DNA of 64,000 nt from Thiohalorhabdus sp. Cl-TMA. GTDB lineage: Bacteria > Pseudomonadota > Gammaproteobacteria > Thiohalorhabdales > Thiohalorhabdaceae. The translations under genes and the position numbers were made by a program. A model generated the notes under the pieces. The model searched no databases. It had not been told where the DNA came from and saw only the letters and a program-made list of their open reading frames with translations. Of the stretch, positions 35,828 to 47,377 are shown piece by piece (position 1 is the stretch's first letter; the number at the start of each line of letters is the position of its first letter). The stretch is from positions 34,727-98,726 of the forward strand of contig NZ_JBGUAW010000012.1 in the NCBI RefSeq assembly GCF_041821045.1, read 5' to 3'.

Positions 35828-37456
35828 ATGTTCGGAACCGAGCAAAAGGTCGGTCTCTTCATCGTCGCCACCCTGGTCCTGTTGGGGCTCGGGACGTTTC
35901 TCATCGGCGATATGCAGCCAATCGGCGCTCCGGAACGGCAGCACTTCACGGCCACCTTCTCCGATGTGCAGGGCCTCAAGGAGCAGGCGCCGGTGCGCAT
36001 GGCGGGTGTGGAGATCGGCGAGGTGGGGGAGATCCGCCTGGCCAACGGCAAGGCCAAGGTGGAGCTGCTGCTCCGCCCGGACGTCCGCCTGCCCAAGGGC
36101 ACCCGGGCGCTTATCGGCGGTTCCGGACTGGTGGGGGACAAGTACGTGATCCTCACCTATCCCGAGGAAGAACGGGACGAATCCGGTCCCGGAAAAGAGG
36201 GGAAGGGCAAAGAGGGGGCCCGGTCCGGGAACGGGATGACCACGGTGGCGCAGAGTGGGGAGCGGGGCCGGGAGTATCTGCCCGAGGGCGCCGATATCCC
36301 CGAGGAGTCGCGGGCCCGGGACCTGGATGACCTGATGCGTACCTTCGGGGCCGTGGGCGAGGACGTGAAAGAGGTCACGGAAACCCTCCGGAATGTATTC
36401 GGCAACGACGAAGGCGAGCAGAAGCTGCAGGGAATCCTGGACAACGTCAATCAGCTCGCAGCCGATCTGCGCGGGATGGCCGCGGAGAACCGGGAGGACA
36501 TCCGCAAGGTGGTGGCCAACGTACGCGGTATCACCAAGACCCTCAAGCAGGATCTGCCGCCCATGGTGGCCGATTTCCGGAGCACGGCGAAGAATGCCAA
36601 CCGCATCCTGGAAAATAACAGGGAGGACCTGCGCAAGCTGGTGGCCAAGCTCAGCGAGAGCGCCGACAACCTGGCGGAGATAACGGGCAATATCCGTCAA
36701 GGAGAGGGAACCATCGGCAAGCTCTACAAGGAGGACAAGGTCTACGCCGACCTTTCGGAGATCAGCGGGAACCTCGAGGAGATCACCACCAAGATCAACG
36801 AGGGCGAAGGAGCGCTCGGCAAGCTTGTCAGCGACAAGGAGGTGGGCAGACAGCTGGAATCGGCGGTGGCCGGGCTCGGCGAATACAGCCAGCGGGTGCA
36901 GCGCCTCCAGACCTCCATCTCTCTGGACACCCGTTACCTCACCGAGCAGGAGACCTCCAAGTCCGATTTCAATGTGCGGCTGCAGACCCGGCCCACGCGC
37001 TACTACCTGGCCGGCGTAACCTCCGACGGCCTGGCGGCGGACGCCGATGACGCCGAACCCGGCGATCCTCTGTTCGGCCAGAAGAAAGAATTCGGCAGCG
37101 ATTTCAAGTTTACCTTCATGTTCGGCAAGACCTGGCCCGAATACGGCCTCTCCGGCCGGATCGGGCTTTTCCAGTCCACCGGCGGTCTCGGCATGAGCTA
37201 TTATCCGGCCCGGTCCCTGGAGCTTTCCGCCGATTTTTGGGACTTCGGCGGCGACAACAGCGGTACCGAGTTCGAGGGGCCCCAGTCGCGGTTCATGGCC
37301 CGTTACGCCTTCCTGGACGATCACCTCCTGCTGGAGGGCGGGATCCACAACGCTTTCTCCGAAGAGTACAGATCGCCCTTCATCGGCCTGGGCCTGCGCT
37401 TCTTCGATGAGGACCTCAAGTACCTCGCGGGCAGCGTCCCCACCGGCGGATTATAG
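35828..37456 (+). CDS. mlaD: MlaD-like MCE protein with long helical stalk and beta-rich C-terminal domain
   Basis: 542 residues, about three times E. coli MlaD (183). One N-terminal membrane helix (about 9-28), an MCE domain (about 38-120: FSDVQGLKEQAPVRMAGVEIGEVGEI...LIGGSGLVGDKYVIL), a charged linker, a long helical/coiled stretch (about 155-365) rich in NREDIRKVV, NREDLRKLV and GEGTIGKL/GEGALGKL repeats, and a final about 160 residues of alternating-hydrophobic strands (FKFTFMFGKTWPEYGLSGRIGLF, LELSADFWDF, FMARYAFLDDHLLLEGGIHNAF, FIGLGLRFFDEDLKYLAG) that look like an outer-membrane beta-barrel. No mlaC or mlaB follows; radA does. Confidence 0.85.
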   Translation: MFGTEQKVGLFIVATLVLLGLGTFLIGDMQPIGAPERQHFTATFSDVQGLKEQAPVRMAGVEIGEVGEIRLANGKAKVELLLRPDVRLPKGTRALIGGSGLVGDKYVILTYPEEERDESGPGKEGKGKEGARSGNGMTTVAQSGERGREYLPEGADIPEESRARDLDDLMRTFGAVGEDVKEVTETLRNVFGNDEGEQKLQGILDNVNQLAADLRGMAAENREDIRKVVANVRGITKTLKQDLPPMVADFRSTAKNANRILENNREDLRKLVAKLSESADNLAEITGNIRQGEGTIGKLYKEDKVYADLSEISGNLEEITTKINEGEGALGKLVSDKEVGRQLESAVAGLGEYSQRVQRLQTSISLDTRYLTEQETSKSDFNVRLQTRPTRYYLAGVTSDGLAADADDAEPGDPLFGQKKEFGSDFKFTFMFGKTWPEYGLSGRIGLFQSTGGLGMSYYPARSLELSADFWDFGGDNSGTEFEGPQSRFMARYAFLDDHLLLEGGIHNAFSEEYRSPFIGLGLRFFDEDLKYLAGSVPTGGL

Positions 37457-37518
37457 GCCGGGGGCGAGGCCGCCGGCCCCGGAGGGTAATGCCCCGCTAA
37501 CAAGGAGACGGCCAGTCC

Positions 37519-38883
37519 ATGGCCAAGCGACCCAAGACCGTCTTCGCCTGCACGGAATGCGGTGCCCAGCACGCCAAGTGGTTCGGCAAGTGCCCGGAGT
37601 GCGGTGCCTGGGATGCCCTGACCGAGGAGGCCCCTGCGCTTCAGGGTGAGGAGAAACCGCTGGGAAGCGGCCTGCACGGCGGTCGGCCCACCCCGCTTCC
37701 GGAGGTACGGCCCGGCGGCGAGGCCCGTCTGCCCACCGGAATCGGCGAGCTGGACCGGGCGCTTGGCGGGGGGCTGGTGCCCGGCGCGGTGATCCTCATC
37801 GGTGGCGAGCCCGGGGTGGGTAAATCTACCCTGCAGCTCCAGATGGCTTCCGCCCTCGCGTCGGGACATCGCGTACTCTATGTCACCGGCGAGGAATCCT
37901 CCGCCCAGGTGGCGCAGCGGGCTGATCGCCTCGGGGTGATGGACAGTCCCTTGCAGCTGCTCGCGGAAACCGACCTGGACACCATCCTCGGGCGCCTCCA
38001 GGAACAGGAGGCCGAGCTGGCCATCGTTGATTCGGTGCAGACGGTGGCGGACGCGGGCCTTCAATCCGCACCCGGCTCCGTGGCCCAGGTGCGGGAGTGC
38101 GCGGCGCGCTTGGTGCGCTACGCCAAGCAAACCGGAACGATCCTCTGCCTGGTGGGCCACGTGACCAAGGAGGGCGCCCTGGCGGGGCCGCGGGTGCTGG
38201 AGCACATGGTCGACACGGTGCTTTACTTCGAGGGGGAGCAGGGCGGTCAGTACCGGCTGGTTCGGGCCATGAAGAACCGCTTCGGCTCGGTGAATGAGCT
38301 GGGGGTTTTCCGTATGACCGGCGGTGGACTGGAGCCGGTGACCAATCCTTCCGCGCTTTTCCTCTCCGAGCATGAGGAGCCGGTTCCCGGCGCCGCCGTG
38401 GTAGCGAGCCAGGAGGGCACACGGCCACTACTGGTGGAGCTCCAGGCGCTGGTGGCGGAAAGCCCGCTCACCCAGCCGCGGCGCGTGGCCATCGGCGTGG
38501 AGCGCGACCGGCTCTCGCTGCTGCTGGCGGTGCTCTACCGCCACGCGGGGGTGGCCCTGTTCGATCAGGACGTGTTCATCAACGTCGTCGGCGGAGTGGA
38601 TCTGTCCGAGCCGGCCGCGGACCTGGCCGTTGCGGCGGCGCTGGTTTCCAGCTTGCGTTCCCGGGCCCTGCCGGAGCGGACCATCATCCTGGGGGAGGTG
38701 GGCTTGGCCGGCGAGGTGCGCGCGGTGGGGCGCATCGAAGACCGGTTGAAGGAAGCCGCCAAGCTCGGCTTCAAGCGGGCGGTGATCCCCGCCGGAAGCG
38801 CCGAGGACCTGGACAATCCGGGCCTGGAGCTGCAGCCAGTGCGCCGGATTGAGCAGGCCCTGGAGCTTCTGCTGGAGGGATAA
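37519..38883 (+). CDS. radA: DNA repair protein RadA
   Basis: 454 residues. N-terminal zinc finger CTECGAQHAKWFGKCPECGAW, RecA-like core with Walker A GGEPGVGKST (about residues 95-104), the RadA-specific KNRFGS motif at 252-257, and a C-terminal Lon-protease-like domain (VGGVDLSEPAADLAVAAALVSS). Drives branch migration in recombination. Ribosome site AAGGAG 8-9 bases before ATG. Confidence 0.97.
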   Translation: MAKRPKTVFACTECGAQHAKWFGKCPECGAWDALTEEAPALQGEEKPLGSGLHGGRPTPLPEVRPGGEARLPTGIGELDRALGGGLVPGAVILIGGEPGVGKSTLQLQMASALASGHRVLYVTGEESSAQVAQRADRLGVMDSPLQLLAETDLDTILGRLQEQEAELAIVDSVQTVADAGLQSAPGSVAQVRECAARLVRYAKQTGTILCLVGHVTKEGALAGPRVLEHMVDTVLYFEGEQGGQYRLVRAMKNRFGSVNELGVFRMTGGGLEPVTNPSALFLSEHEEPVPGAAVVASQEGTRPLLVELQALVAESPLTQPRRVAIGVERDRLSLLLAVLYRHAGVALFDQDVFINVVGGVDLSEPAADLAVAAALVSSLRSRALPERTIILGEVGLAGEVRAVGRIEDRLKEAAKLGFKRAVIPAGSAEDLDNPGLELQPVRRIEQALELLLEG

Positions 38884-38893
38884 GCGGGGGCCC

Positions 38894-39970
38894 TCAGGGA
38901 GTGATCGCCACCTTGAGCACGCCCTCCCGCTGGTGGCCGAACAGGTCGTAGGCGGTCTCGATTTCATCGAGGCTGTAGCGGTGGGTCACCAGGGGCTTCA
39001 GGTCCACGCGGTCGCCCTCGATGACATTCATCAGCCGGCGCATGCGCTCCTTGCCGCCGGGGCACAGGGAGGTGACGATCTTGTGGTCGCCGAGGCCCGC
39101 ATGGAAGGCGTCCAGGGGCACCTTCAGGTCCCCGGAGTATACGCCGAGGCTTGACAGCGTACCTCCCGGCTTGAGCGCCCGGAGCGCCGCCTCGAAGGTC
39201 TCCTGAAGGCCCAATGCCTCGATGGCGGCATCCACGCCCCGGCCCTCGGTGATGCGATGGATCTCGTCGACGGGATCCACTTGGCTGAAGTCCACCACGT
39301 GGTCCGCCCCCATACGGAGGGCCATTTCCTTGCGCTCCGGAACGGTCTCCACCGCAATGATATTGGTCGCTCCCCGTAGCTTGGCGCCGGCGGTGGCGCA
39401 CAGGCCGATAGGGCCCTGGGCGAACACCGCAACCGTGTCACCGATCCGGAGGTTGGCGCTCTCGGCCCCCGCGAAGCCCGTGGACATGATGTCCGGGCAC
39501 ATAAGAACCTGCTCGTCGGAAAGCCCCTCGGGGACCGGCGCCAGATTGGCCAGAGCGTCGGGGACCCGCACGTATTCGGCCTGGCAGCCGTCGATGGTGT
39601 TTCCGAAGCGCCATCCGCCCAGCGGTTTCAGGCCGTGGGCGCAGGTTCCGCCGTCCTGGGCGTGGAGCCCGTCCAGGGAGGCATAGGACCAGCCGGTAGG
39701 GCAGATGGCCCCGGCGATCACCCGCTGACCGGGCTCGTAGCCCGCCACGTTGCTCCCCACCGCCTCGATGATGCCCACCGGCTCGTGGCCGATGGTCAGG
39801 CCCTGATCGACCGGATATTCGCCCTTCAGGATGTGGATATCCGTGCCGCAGATGGTCGTGGTGGTGATGCGGAGGAGGGCATCATTGGGCCCGATCTCCG
39901 GGACCGGTTTCTCGTCGAGCACGATGCGTCCGGGCTCTACGAATACGGCGGCCTTCATTTTCTCCGGCAT
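38894..39970 (-). CDS. Zinc-dependent secondary alcohol dehydrogenase (isopropanol dehydrogenase-like)
   Basis: 358 residues, MDR/zinc ADH family. Catalytic zinc ligands are visible as Cys41 (ICGTD), His62-Glu63 (IGHEP) and Asp160 (CPDIMSTGF). The Asp ligand, the GGWRFGNTIDG segment and the C-terminal LVTHRYSLDEIETAYDLF resemble the NADP-dependent isopropanol dehydrogenases of Clostridium and Thermoanaerobacter. The canonical four-cysteine structural zinc loop is not seen. The nucleotide-binding fold lies around residues 175-215. Substrate cannot be read from sequence. It stands alone, convergent with radA (10 bases between stops). Confidence 0.85.
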   Translation of the reverse strand: MPEKMKAAVFVEPGRIVLDEKPVPEIGPNDALLRITTTTICGTDIHILKGEYPVDQGLTIGHEPVGIIEAVGSNVAGYEPGQRVIAGAICPTGWSYASLDGLHAQDGGTCAHGLKPLGGWRFGNTIDGCQAEYVRVPDALANLAPVPEGLSDEQVLMCPDIMSTGFAGAESANLRIGDTVAVFAQGPIGLCATAGAKLRGATNIIAVETVPERKEMALRMGADHVVDFSQVDPVDEIHRITEGRGVDAAIEALGLQETFEAALRALKPGGTLSSLGVYSGDLKVPLDAFHAGLGDHKIVTSLCPGGKERMRRLMNVIEGDRVDLKPLVTHRYSLDEIETAYDLFGHQREGVLKVAITP

Positions 39971-40160
39971 TAGGGTTCCTCCCGGGATGGAAGGCCCGCT
40001 AAACCCTGGGGGCCGTTAATGTGAATAACCGTTCATGCGCTTTTGCTTCCCGCCGGTCCAGTGGGGCTCGGGCGGGGATGCTTGCCTCGGAAGCGCCTGC
40101 CAGAAGCAGGTCGCCTACCATTTCAGGATAGGGTCGGCGCCTGGATATTTTCAATTCCCT

Positions 40161-41297
40161 TCATGCCTTTCCGAGCAGCCGCTCCAACACCCCCTCGTAG
40201 ATCTCCGCTAGCCGTTCCAAATCTGCCATGGCCACCCGCTCGTCCACCTGGTGGATGGTGTCGTTGAGCGGGCCGAATTCCGCCACCTGCACACCGTGCG
40301 GGGCGATGAATCGGCCATCACTGGTGCCGCCGGCGGTGGAAAGGTGGGTATCGAGCCCCGTCACCGTGCGGATGCTCTCGGTGAGCGCGTTCACCAGCGG
40401 GCCGGGCTCGGTGAGAAAGGGATCGCCGTTCTCGTGCCAGTGCAGGTCGTAGCGCAGACCGTGGCGGTCCAGGATCTCCTGGATTTGGGCCTTGAGGTCA
40501 TCCCTGGTGCGCTCCGTGGAATAACGGAAGTTGAACTGCACGTCCAGGGTTCCGGGAATGACGTTGTGGGCGCCGGTCCCGGCGCGGATATTGGGGATCT
40601 GGAAGCTGGTGGGCGGGAAATAGGCGTTGCCGGCGTCCCACTCCGTGTCAACAAGCTCCTGCAGGGCAGGGAGAGCGCGGTGCACGGGGTTCTCCGCCTT
40701 GTGCGGGTAAGCCACGTGGCCCTGGACGCCCAGAATCACCAGCTCTCCGGTCAGGGATCCACGGCGACCATTTTTCACCGTGTCGCCGAGCCGCTCATTG
40801 CAAGAGGGCTCTCCCACCAGACAATAATCGGGCATCTCTCCGCGCTCGGCCAAGCGGCGCACCATGACCGGGGTACCGTGGGTTGCGGGCCCTTCCTCGT
40901 CCCCGGTGATCAGCAGCGCGATGGAGCCATTGGGCTCCGGATGACGGTCCAGGAAACGCTCCACGGCCACGGTGAAGGCCGCCAGGGAGCCCTTCATGTC
41001 CGCGGCCCCGCGCCCGTATAAATAGGTTCCCGAGGCGGTGGGAGAGAAGGGAGCATGGCTCCAGGCCGTTTCGTCCCCTGTGGGGACCACGTCCGTGTGG
41101 CCGGCGAAGGCCACCACCGGCCCCTGGTCACCGAATCGGGCGTAGAGATTGGCGACATCGCCTTCACCCATGTTCTCCAGGCGGAAGCCGAGCGGCCGGA
41201 GCCGCTCCCGTAAGGGCGCCTGCCCGTCCCCTCCGTCCGGGGTGACGGAGGGGACGGCGATCAGCTCCCGGGTGAGCCGTGTAGCCGCTCCAGTCAC
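40161..41297 (-). CDS. dapE: Succinyl-diaminopimelate desuccinylase
   Basis: 378 residues, M20 peptidase family. Metal-site motifs [16 protein letters not shown] and [16 protein letters not shown], the catalytic [11 protein letters not shown] and, near the end, [29 protein letters not shown] are those of DapE. Hydrolyses N-succinyl-LL-2,6-diaminopimelate in lysine and peptidoglycan precursor synthesis. It follows dapD by one base and dapC lies upstream, making a dapC-dapD-dapE group on the minus strand. Confidence 0.96.
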   Translation of the reverse strand: MTGAATRLTRELIAVPSVTPDGGDGQAPLRERLRPLGFRLENMGEGDVANLYARFGDQGPVVAFAGHTDVVPTGDETAWSHAPFSPTASGTYLYGRGAADMKGSLAAFTVAVERFLDRHPEPNGSIALLITGDEEGPATHGTPVMVRRLAERGEMPDYCLVGEPSCNERLGDTVKNGRRGSLTGELVILGVQGHVAYPHKAENPVHRALPALQELVDTEWDAGNAYFPPTSFQIPNIRAGTGAHNVIPGTLDVQFNFRYSTERTRDDLKAQIQEILDRHGLRYDLHWHENGDPFLTEPGPLVNALTESIRTVTGLDTHLSTAGGTSDGRFIAPHGVQVAEFGPLNDTIHQVDERVAMADLERLAEIYEGVLERLLGKA

Positions 41298-41298
41298 C

Positions 41299-42120
41299 TC
41301 AGACGTCCCGCAGCAGCTCGTTTACGGAGGTCTTGGCCCGGGTGCCCGCATCCACCTGCTTGACGATCACTGCGCAGTACAGGCTGTGGGTACCGTCGGA
41401 AGCGGGCAGGGTTCCGGGGACCACCACGGAGTTGGCCGGAACGCGGCCCTTGATGACCTCGCCGGTCTCGCGGTTGAGGATGCGGGTGGACTGGCCGAGG
41501 TAGACGCCCATGGACAGCACGGAGCCCTCCTCTACGATGACGCCCTCGGCCACCTCGGAGCGGGCGCCGATGAATACCTCGTCCTCGATGATCACCGGAT
41601 TGGCCTGCAGGGGCTCGAGGACGCCGCCGATGCCGGCGCCGCCGGAGATGTGCACGTTCTTGCCGATCTGCGCGCAGGAGCCCACCGTGGCCCAGGTGTC
41701 CACCATGGTGCCCTCGTCCACGTAGGCGCCGATGTTGCAATAAGAGGGCATGAGCACGGCGGAGGGTGCGATGAAGGTGCCCCGGCGCACGGCGGCGGGC
41801 GGCACCACGCGGGCGCCCTGGGACTCGAAGTCGCTCTGACCGTATTCGGCGTACTTCAGCGGCACCTTGTCGTAATAATGGGTCTCGCCGCCGCGCATGA
41901 CGCGGTTGCCATGGATACGGAAGGACACCAGCACGGCCTTCTTGAGCCACTCATTGACCACCCATTCGCCGTCCCGCTTTTCGGCGACGCGGGCCTCACC
42001 GCTGTCGAGCAGGCCCAGGGCTTCCTCCACGGCCTTGAAGGTTTCGGGGTCCACGTTATCGGGGGTGATCTCCGCGCGGCGCTCGAATGCCCCCTCGATG
42101 GTCTGCTTCAGATTTTCCAT
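41299..42120 (-). CDS. dapD: Tetrahydrodipicolinate N-succinyltransferase
   Basis: 273 residues from ATG 42120 ([15 protein letters not shown]), with AGGAG 6 bases upstream; an extension to 42174 is rejected. Left-handed beta-helix hexapeptide repeats run through [41 protein letters not shown] and [21 protein letters not shown], typical of DapD. Uses succinyl-CoA in the succinylase branch of lysine synthesis, consistent with its dapC and dapE neighbours. Confidence 0.97.
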   Translation of the reverse strand: MENLKQTIEGAFERRAEITPDNVDPETFKAVEEALGLLDSGEARVAEKRDGEWVVNEWLKKAVLVSFRIHGNRVMRGGETHYYDKVPLKYAEYGQSDFESQGARVVPPAAVRRGTFIAPSAVLMPSYCNIGAYVDEGTMVDTWATVGSCAQIGKNVHISGGAGIGGVLEPLQANPVIIEDEVFIGARSEVAEGVIVEEGSVLSMGVYLGQSTRILNRETGEVIKGRVPANSVVVPGTLPASDGTHSLYCAVIVKQVDAGTRAKTSVNELLRDV

Positions 42121-42154
42121 GGTCGGCTCCTGAAAGAAGAAAAATAAAAGCGGG

Positions 42155-42289
42155 TTAACCGCCAGGGACGCCAAGAGCGCCAGGGGCGGAAAACCACGTA
42201 ACGGGATAGAATGTGGCCATTTTCCGCCACAGGAATTTGCGCTTTTACCGCCGTTTTCACTTGCCGTGCTTGGCGCCCTTGGCGGTTAG
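42155..42289. repeat. Nested inverted-repeat element between dapC and dapD
   Basis: Outer imperfect arms (about 42155-42182 and 42263-42289) share TAACCGCC and the (A/G)GGGCGCCAAG-type pattern; inside, GGCGGAAAA (42185-42193) matches TTTTCCGCC (42220-42228) exactly. The whole 135-base segment can fold as a stacked cruciform or long RNA hairpin. Looks like a REP/MITE-type intergenic repeat; only one copy is visible here. Confidence 0.6.
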
Positions 42290-42297
42290 AAATCCTA

Positions 42298-43494
42298 TTA
42301 TTGTAGGGCCTCCGCCACCCGCCGGATTCGCCACGCCGCATCCTCGCAGCGCTCCAGCCCGTCAACCAGGGCGATGCGTACATGGTCCGTCCCGGGGTTC
42401 TGCCCTTCCACCTCCCGACCCAGGTAGGCACCGGGGAGCACCGTGATACCTTCCCGGGCATAGAGCTCCTTGGCGAACTGTTCGCCCCCGCCCGGGACGC
42501 GCGGCCAAAGATAGAACCCGCCCGCCGGGGCTTCAACGTCCAGGGCTGGTCCCAGAATCTCCAGCACCCGGGCGAACCGTTCGCGGTAGGCCGCCCGGTT
42601 CTCACGAACATGCGCCTCGTCACTCCAGGCGGCAACGGCAGCCTCCTGCAAGGGGGGAGGCGTGGCATTGCCGAGGTAGGTACGGAGCTTGAGGAAGGCT
42701 TCGATGACCGCCGCGTCGCCGGCCACGAATCCCGAGCGCAGGCCGGGGAGGTTGGAGCGCTTCGACAGGCTGTGAAAGGCCAGGCACCGCCGGAAGTCCG
42801 AGCGTCCCTCGGCCGCCGCCACTTCCAGCAGCCCCACCGGGGGATCCGTCTCATCGGGGTAGATCTCGGAATAGCACTCGTCGGCGGCGATCAGGAAGTC
42901 GTGCTGATCGGCCAGTCGCAAGAGCTCCCGGTACTGGTCATGTCCTACCACCGCCCCGGTGGGATTGCCCGGGGAGCAGATGTAGAGCAGCTCCGTGCGA
43001 TCGAGAACCGACGCCGGTAAGCCCGCGAAATCGGGAAGGCCACTGGAGGATCCGGCGGCCACGTAAACGGGCTCGGCCCCCGCGAACAGAGCGGCGCCTT
43101 CGTAAATCTGGTACAGCGGGTTGGGCATGGCCACCACGGGCCGCTCCTTGGCACCCACCACCGCCTGGGCGACCCCGAACAAGGCCTCCCGGGTACCGTT
43201 TACCGGTATCACGTTGCGGCCGGGCTCCAGCCCCCCTCCGGGCAGGTGGAAGCGCGCTTCCGCCCAGCGGGCGCATGCCTCTTGCAGGCCGCGCGTGCCC
43301 CCCGTGGTGGGGTACCGGGCGAATCCGGCCCGCTCCCTGTGAATGGTCTCCAGGACGAAGTCCGGCGGGGCCTGCTTCGGCTCGCCGATTCCCAGGTTGA
43401 TCGGTTCCCGGTCCGAGGGGGGCCGGACATCCTCGAACAGGGCGCGAAGGCGCTCGAAAGGATAAGGGTTGAGGGCGGCCAGGCGCGGGTTCAT
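42298..43494 (-). CDS. dapC: N-succinyldiaminopimelate aminotransferase (DapC type)
   Basis: 398 residues, class I/II aminotransferase. Begins MNPRLAALNPYPFERLRALF and INLGIGEPKQAPPDFV, as in the DapC group that sits beside dapD. The PLP lysine is in SLSKRSNLPGLRSGFVAGD, with substrate-binding Arg near the C-terminus. Converts N-succinyl-2-amino-6-ketopimelate with glutamate. The stop of ubiG lies 3 bases upstream. Confidence 0.92.
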   Translation of the reverse strand: MNPRLAALNPYPFERLRALFEDVRPPSDREPINLGIGEPKQAPPDFVLETIHRERAGFARYPTTGGTRGLQEACARWAEARFHLPGGGLEPGRNVIPVNGTREALFGVAQAVVGAKERPVVAMPNPLYQIYEGAALFAGAEPVYVAAGSSSGLPDFAGLPASVLDRTELLYICSPGNPTGAVVGHDQYRELLRLADQHDFLIAADECYSEIYPDETDPPVGLLEVAAAEGRSDFRRCLAFHSLSKRSNLPGLRSGFVAGDAAVIEAFLKLRTYLGNATPPPLQEAAVAAWSDEAHVRENRAAYRERFARVLEILGPALDVEAPAGGFYLWPRVPGGGEQFAKELYAREGITVLPGAYLGREVEGQNPGTDHVRIALVDGLERCEDAAWRIRRVAEALQ

Positions 43495-43497
43495 GGG

Positions 43498-44202
43498 CTA
43501 TTCGTCCTCGGCCTTGACGGCATGGCCCAGGTAATTCACCGCCACGTCCCTGCCGAGCCGGAAGGAATTATCCAAGGGGTTGAAGATCATGCCCTGGATT
43601 TCCCGGGGGATCATACCCGCGGCGCGGAGATGGGCCTCCATTTCGCCGGGGCGGATGAATTTCTCCCAGTGGTGGGTACCCCGCGGCAGCCAGCCGAGAA
43701 TGTACTCCGCGCCGATGATGGCCATGAGGTAGGAGCGGGCGGTGCGGTTCAGGGTGGCGAAAAAGAGGGTACCGCCGGGCCTGAGCAGGCGCGCGCACTC
43801 GTCCACCAAGGCGGCCGGGTCCGGAACGTGCTCGAGCACTTCCATGCAGGTGATCACGTCGAAAGGGCCGGCCCCCTCCGCGAGCAGATCCGCGACCTCG
43901 CCCTGGCGGTAGCTCACGGAAAGCCCGCTCACCTGCAAGTGCGCGCGGGCGGCTCCGATGGCGGCCTCCCCGGGCTCCAACCCGGTTGTATCGGCACCGG
44001 ACGCCGCCAGCCCCTCTGTCAGAAGGCCGCCGCCGCAGCCCACGTCCAGGACCCGTTTTCCCTCGAGGGCAACCACTTGGCGGATGTAGTCGAGACGCAG
44101 AGGCTGGATCCGATGCAGGGGCTTGAACTCCCCTTCCGGATCCCACCAACGTGCGGCGAGCTGCTCGAATTTGTTGATCTCCGCCTGGTCGACGGACGAC
44201 AT
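43498..44202 (-). CDS. ubiG: Ubiquinone biosynthesis O-methyltransferase UbiG
   Basis: 234 residues from ATG 44202, with AGGAGGA 6 bases upstream; the frame stays open far into the antisense of gyrA but that part is a shadow. Begins SSVDQAEINKFEQLAARWWDPEGEFKPLH, the UbiG signature; SAM-binding motif VLDVGCGGGLLTEGLA and the tail MIFNPLDNSFRLGRDVAVNYL. Carries out two O-methylations in ubiquinone synthesis. Divergent from gyrA with the DUF2892 gene in between, as ubiG-gyrA in enterics. Confidence 0.96.
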   Translation of the reverse strand: MSSVDQAEINKFEQLAARWWDPEGEFKPLHRIQPLRLDYIRQVVALEGKRVLDVGCGGGLLTEGLAASGADTTGLEPGEAAIGAARAHLQVSGLSVSYRQGEVADLLAEGAGPFDVITCMEVLEHVPDPAALVDECARLLRPGGTLFFATLNRTARSYLMAIIGAEYILGWLPRGTHHWEKFIRPGEMEAHLRAAGMIPREIQGMIFNPLDNSFRLGRDVAVNYLGHAVKAEDE

Positions 44203-44291
44203 GGCGCTTCCTCCTGCTCGGGGAACGGGCTTTGGTGAAGGGGCTGTAATGGGGGCCATAAAATAGCCCCTCGGGCCGCAATAGAAAAGCC

Positions 44292-44318
44292 CGGCCGGGG
44301 CCGCGGCGGCCCCGGCCG
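44292..44318 (-). terminator. Strong intrinsic terminator after the DUF2892 gene
   Basis: Perfect 12-bp GC stem (CGGCCGGGGCCG / CGGCCCCGGCCG) with a 3-base loop. On the minus strand it is followed by GGGCTTTTC, giving a short T tract. It lies 22 bases past the stop of the DUF2892 gene and isolates it from ubiG. Confidence 0.65.
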
Positions 44319-44339
44319 TCGGGAGCCGTGGGATGGCCG

Positions 44340-44546
44340 TCAGGCCTGCTTCCGGCCCTGCCCCCCGCAGGTGCTGGTGCCTAACAGGGCGTAGGCGGGG
44401 CAGCGCCTGAAAACCCCGGTGACCAGGGGGACGAGCCCGATCCAGCCCCACCAGTTCCCCGCCGGGTCGGCTGCGGCGAACGCAAGCAGAGCCGCACCGA
44501 TGACGATGCGCAGCACCATGTCGGCGATGCCAACATTTTCCTTCAT
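44340..44546 (-). CDS. Small DUF2892 (YgaP-like membrane domain) protein
   Basis: 68 residues from ATG 44546 with GGGAGG about 8 bases upstream. Sequence KENVGIADMVLRIVIGAALLAFA, then WWGWIGLVPLVTGVFRRCPAYALLGTSTC: two membrane helices and the RxCPxYxxLGxxTC motif of the DUF2892 family, the membrane part of YgaP-type rhodanese proteins. Two conserved cysteines may handle sulfur; function not established. It stands alone, divergent from gyrA. Confidence 0.85.
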   Translation of the reverse strand: MKENVGIADMVLRIVIGAALLAFAAADPAGNWWGWIGLVPLVTGVFRRCPAYALLGTSTCGGQGRKQA

Positions 44547-44662
44547 GGCCCAACCTCCCTCTGGGTCGCGTGTGCTCGCAAGGAATTTTACGCCTGTTCG
44601 AAAGAGGCGCAAAATGTGGCTCCAGCCCCAGGACTGCGCGAAGGTTAGCATGGAAAAGTGCG

Positions 44663-44689
44663 GAAAATATCCGGGAATCGGATATTTTC
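44663..44689. repeat. Perfect 11-bp inverted repeat in the DUF2892-gyrA divergent region
   Basis: GAAAATATCCG, 5-base spacer GGAAT, CGGATATTTTC. No T tract on either side, so operator-like rather than terminator-like. It lies about 40 bases upstream of the gyrA -35 element and 117 bases from the divergent gene start. Confidence 0.6.
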
Positions 44690-44728
44690 TCCGGAAGCCC
44701 TAAAAAAAGTGACACCCACGGCGACAAT

Positions 44729-44757
44729 TTGACCCTAGGATTTCCGGGGGTTATGCT
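44729..44757 (+). promoter_or_regulatory. sigma70-type promoter of gyrA
   Basis: TTGACC at 44729-44734, 17-base spacer, TATGCT at 44752-44757, in an AT-rich stretch about 40 bases before the gyrA ATG. A TATATT overlaps just downstream. Supercoiling control of gyrA promoters is known elsewhere; not visible here. Confidence 0.65.
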
Positions 44758-44796
44758 ATATTTTTTTAGACTACAGTATCGGGAGACCGGGAGCTC

Positions 44797-47361
<2,565 letters not shown>

Positions 47362-47377
47362 TAAGCGGGGCCTCGAT

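Noticed and set aside
35039..37348. 769-residue open frame opposite mlaF-mlaD
   Set aside because: Antisense of coherent ABC ATPase and MCE coding sequence.
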